From the NCBI GenBank assembly GCA_041918675.1, contig JAYRVF010000014.1:62001-126000 (forward strand): a DNA stretch of 64,000 bases, read 5' to 3'. The notes beneath the pieces were generated by a model. It made no database searches. It worked only from the letters and a program-made list of their open reading frames with translations, and was not told the DNA's origin. Position 1 is the stretch's first letter. Every line of letters starts with the position of its first letter. The position numbers were made by a program, and so were the translations under genes. Source of the stretch: SCUB01 sp041918675 (lineage in GTDB: Bacteria; Pseudomonadota; Alphaproteobacteria; Rhizobiales; Xanthobacteraceae). Below, one piece after another: positions 61,670 through 64,000 of the stretch.

Positions 61670-62776
61670 TCACGTCGCCGAGCGCGCCGTGAACGCCGCC
61701 TGCAGCGAGATCTCGCTCCATGCCGCCGCGCGCTCGCGAAATCCCTGGTAGGATTCGCCGATGCGCCGGGCGAGATCGCCGTGGCCGCCGATTTCGCCCA
61801 CGATTTCGCCGGCCCGCGCGCGAGCCGCCGCGACCACCGCCCCCGGAAATTGCCGCAACTGGACCTTGTGCTGTTCGGTGAGCGCCTTCAGCGCCTCGAT
61901 GTTCAGCCGCTCCATTTCATTCAGCGCGAAGGCCGCCTCCGCGGCGCAGGCATGCGCGATGATCGCCCGCGTCCGAGCGTCGAGACCGTCCCACAATTTG
62001 CGCGAGACGAGGCATTCGCCGGTGCCGTTCGGCTTGTTGAAGCCGGGCGCGTAATAGAAATGCGCGACGCGGTAGAGCCCGAGCGCGATGTCCGATCCCG
62101 GCCCGACGAATTCGGCGCCGTCGACGAGGCCCGATTGCAGGCTGGTGATGATCTCGCCCGGCGATGTCGTCAGCGGCGTCGCGCCGAGCCGGCGGTAGAC
62201 TTCCCCGCCGAGCCCGAGCGAGCGCACCTTAAGTCCCTTGAGCGCGTCGAGACCGGTGATCTCGCCGCGAAACCATCCGCCCATGCACACGCCGGTATTG
62301 CCGGCCATGAACGGCTTGACGCCGAAGGGCGCGTAGAGCTCGTCCCACAAGGCCTGCCCGCCGCCGGCCTCGATCCACGCCGTATGCTCGGGCGGCGTCA
62401 GCCCGAACGGCACCGTGGTGAAGAAGGCGGAGGCCGGCTGCTTGCCCTGCCAGTAGAATGCCGCCGTGTGCCCGAATTCGGCGACGCCCGAGCCGACCGC
62501 GTCGAGCACTTCGAGCGCCGGCACCAATTCGCCGGCGGCATGTACGGTGATCTCGATCGCCCCGCCGGAAAGGGCGGCGATGCGCTCGGCGACGCGCTCG
62601 GCCGACATCCCCGGCCCCGGCAGACGCTTCGGCCATGACGTGACCATGCGCCAGCGCCGCGTCTCGGCGCGCGCGATCGCGGGCGCGGCGAGGCTCGCCG
62701 CGAGGGCGCCGCCAAGGGTCGCCGTCGTCGCGAGCGTCGCGCCGCCGATGAGATCGCGCCGGGTCGGATGGGTCAT
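61670..62776 (-). CDS. TRAP transporter solute-binding protein, DctP/TakP family
   Basis: This 368-residue exported binding protein has a twin-arginine-type signal (TRRDLIGGATLATTATLGG). The DctP core includes RRWRMVTSWPKRLPGPG and GGWFRGEITGLDALKGLKVR, as in 2-oxoacid-binding TakP. The Arg in the latter stretch normally binds the carboxylate. No TRAP membrane subunits (DctQ/DctM) lie next to it in this window. It is 12 bp downstream of thiD on the same strand. Confidence 0.9.
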   Translation of the reverse strand: MTHPTRRDLIGGATLATTATLGGALAASLAAPAIARAETRRWRMVTSWPKRLPGPGMSAERVAERIAALSGGAIEITVHAAGELVPALEVLDAVGSGVAEFGHTAAFYWQGKQPASAFFTTVPFGLTPPEHTAWIEAGGGQALWDELYAPFGVKPFMAGNTGVCMGGWFRGEITGLDALKGLKVRSLGLGGEVYRRLGATPLTTSPGEIITSLQSGLVDGAEFVGPGSDIALGLYRVAHFYYAPGFNKPNGTGECLVSRKLWDGLDARTRAIIAHACAAEAAFALNEMERLNIEALKALTEQHKVQLRQFPGAVVAAARARAGEIVGEIGGHGDLARRIGESYQGFRERAAAWSEISLQAAFTARSAT

Positions 62777-62788
62777 GGTCCTGCCTCG

Positions 62789-63607
62789 TCAGTTCGTCGT
62801 CGTTGCCTGATCGTGAAGATGGAAATGATGCAGCGGCCCATGGCCGTGACCGACGCCAAGGCGATCGGCGGCCGCGATCGCGCCGGTGACGTAGGCCTTG
62901 GCCGCGCGCGCGGCGGTTTCGAGGTCCCGGCCGAGCGCGAGCCCGGCCGCGATCGCCGCCGACAGCGTGCAGCCGGTGCCGTGGGTGTTGCGCGTGGCGA
63001 CGCGCGGGGCGGCAAGGCGCGCCGTGCCGCGCGCGCTCACCAGAAAATCGACCGCCTCGGCCGAAGCGCCGTGCCCGCCCTTGATCAGCACCGCCTCGGC
63101 GCCGAGCGCCATCAGGCGCCTCGCCTGCTCCTCCATCGCCGCCTCGGTCGCGGCGACCGGCGCGTCGAGCAAGGCGGCCGCCTCCGGCAGATTGGGCGTG
63201 AGCACCATCGCGCGCGGCACCAGCAACCGGCGCACCAGATCGATCGCCCGAGGCGCGAGCAGGAGGTCGCCGGAGGTCGCGACCATGACCGGATCGACCA
63301 CGATCCGCCGCGCGTGCCAGCGGTCCAGCCCCGCCGCGATCGCCTCGATGGTCTCGGGCCGCGACACCATGCCGATCTTGACCGCGCGCACGTCGAGATC
63401 GGAAAAGACCGCGTCGATCTGCGCCGTGACGAAGTCGGCGGGCACGTCGTGGATCGCCGTGACGCCGCGCGTGTTCTGCGCCGTCAGCGCGGCGATGACC
63501 GAGGCGCCGTAGACGCCGAGCGCGCCGAATGTCTTCAGGTCGGCCTGGATGCCCGCGCCGCCCGACGAATCCGAGCCGGCGATCGTCAGCGCGATGGGAA
63601 TGCTCAT
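62789..63607 (-). CDS. thiD: Hydroxymethylpyrimidine phosphate kinase ThiD
   Basis: ThiD phosphorylates HMP and HMP-P in thiamine synthesis or salvage. The 272-residue product starts MSIPIALTIAGSDSSGGAGI and continues QADLKTFGALGVYGASVIAA. It ends with the ribokinase-type anion hole NTHGTGCTLSAAIAAGLA. It overlaps thiE by 4 bp (ATGA), indicating translational coupling. Confidence 0.96.
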   Translation of the reverse strand: MSIPIALTIAGSDSSGGAGIQADLKTFGALGVYGASVIAALTAQNTRGVTAIHDVPADFVTAQIDAVFSDLDVRAVKIGMVSRPETIEAIAAGLDRWHARRIVVDPVMVATSGDLLLAPRAIDLVRRLLVPRAMVLTPNLPEAAALLDAPVAATEAAMEEQARRLMALGAEAVLIKGGHGASAEAVDFLVSARGTARLAAPRVATRNTHGTGCTLSAAIAAGLALGRDLETAARAAKAYVTGAIAAADRLGVGHGHGPLHHFHLHDQATTTN

Positions 63608-64000
63608 GAACTTCTCCGCCGCAACGCCGCGTCGATCGCCTCGCGCAATTCCCGCGCCGCCGCGGTCGGATCGGGCGCGTGCGACAGCGCCGAGATCACG
63701 GCGACGCCGTCGACGCCGGCCTCGATCACGTCGCCGACGTTGCGCGCGTTGATGCCGGCGATCGCACCGATCGGGAAACGCGGCACGCGCGCGCGCACGG
63801 CCGCCACGATCTCGCGCAGTCCGGCGACGCCGACCGGAGGATCGGGATTGTCTTTCGACATCGTCGCGAACACGCCGCCGACGCAGACATAATCGAGCAG
63901 GTCGAGCGGCGCGGCCTTGGCCTGCGCCAGCGTCTTGATCGACTGGCCGATGCGCGCGAACGGACCGAGCAGCCGCCGCGCGTCGGCGGGCGTCATATCG
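63604..64000 (-). CDS. thiE: Thiamine phosphate synthase ThiE, 3' part (cut by window edge)
   Basis: This is the C-terminal portion (about 132 codons) of ThiE, which joins HMP-PP and thiazole phosphate. ARRLLGPFARIGQSIKT, DYVCVGGVFAT and AIAGINARNVGDVIEAGVDG are family signatures. The frame is open to the window end, so the start and about the first 80-90 residues lie beyond 64000. A methionine at 63996 is internal, not the start. Confidence 0.92.
   Translation of the reverse strand, partial: DMTPADARRLLGPFARIGQSIKTLAQAKAAPLDLLDYVCVGGVFATMSKDNPDPPVGVAGLREIVAAVRARVPRFPIGAIAGINARNVGDVIEAGVDGVAVISALSHAPDPTAAARELREAIDAALRRRSS

Noticed and set aside
1..64000. tRNA, rRNA or riboswitch genes, including a TPP riboswitch for thiE/thiD
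   Set aside because: I recognised none on either strand. The thiE start lies outside the window, so any TPP leader would not be visible.

Overview
The window is GC-rich chromosomal DNA of an alphaproteobacterium, most likely a member of the Hyphomicrobiales (Rhizobiales). The grounds are a CckA-type hybrid kinase, FlbT/FlaF flagellin regulators, FliX, an adrenodoxin-type ferredoxin with its reductase, a one-cysteine DksA, and a giant membrane-anchored coiled-coil protein resembling the Agrobacterium Growth Pole Ring (GPR/RgsE) proteins. I cannot name a genus from the sequence alone.

The first 36 kb is a flagellar supercluster broken by one foreign-looking insert. It starts with cckA, then the leftward unit flgB-flgC-fliE-fliQ-fliR-flhB, which diverges from fliO-fliP. 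Next comes a leftward unit fliL-fliM-DUF6468-motE-like, followed by a 1326-residue AMIN/TPR protein. It diverges from flgF-flgG-flgA-flgH. A two-gene defence-like insert (MmeI-type restriction-modification enzyme plus DUF3800 protein, 20.1-23.7 kb) follows. Then come dksA, fliX, flgI, flgJ, a FlgN-like gene, a FlaG-like gene, two tandem flagellins, flbT-flaF, and the leftward unit flgE-flgK-flgL. Not seen here are fliF, fliG, fliN, fliH, fliI, flhA, flgD, motA and motB, so they must lie elsewhere.

The regulatory DNA is the most informative part. Five exact TTAA-N7-TTAA sequences (the CtrA recognition pattern) lie in intergenic or gene-end DNA. Four are at flagellar loci and one is upstream of the giant coiled-coil gene. 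Three flagellar units (flgF, flgI, flgE) have sigma-54 promoters of the form TGGCACG-N4-TYGC, and a GGCAA-N3-TTGCC-like palindrome lies 70-100 bp further upstream, resembling FlbD (ftr) sites. With fliX and cckA in the same window, this suggests a Caulobacter-style cascade (CckA to CtrA to FliX/FlbD/RpoN).

From 36.5 to 49.4 kb are metabolic and stress genes: msrB, an FAD oxidoreductase, a SixA-like phosphatase, a universal stress protein, two small membrane proteins, hemN with an FNR-type box, nirS (cytochrome cd1 nitrite reductase, without its maturation genes), a YbhN-like membrane protein, a secreted SGNH hydrolase, a ferredoxin reductase and a 2Fe-2S ferredoxin. From 49.5 to 54.9 kb a lone Hpt protein diverges from the 1549-residue GPR-like gene. 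The rest holds an Mla-type lipid transporter (mlaE-mlaF-mlaD), a dipeptide epimerase, an MFS transporter, an unrecognised low-complexity protein, an orphan TRAP binding protein, thiD, and the 3' part of thiE cut by the window edge.
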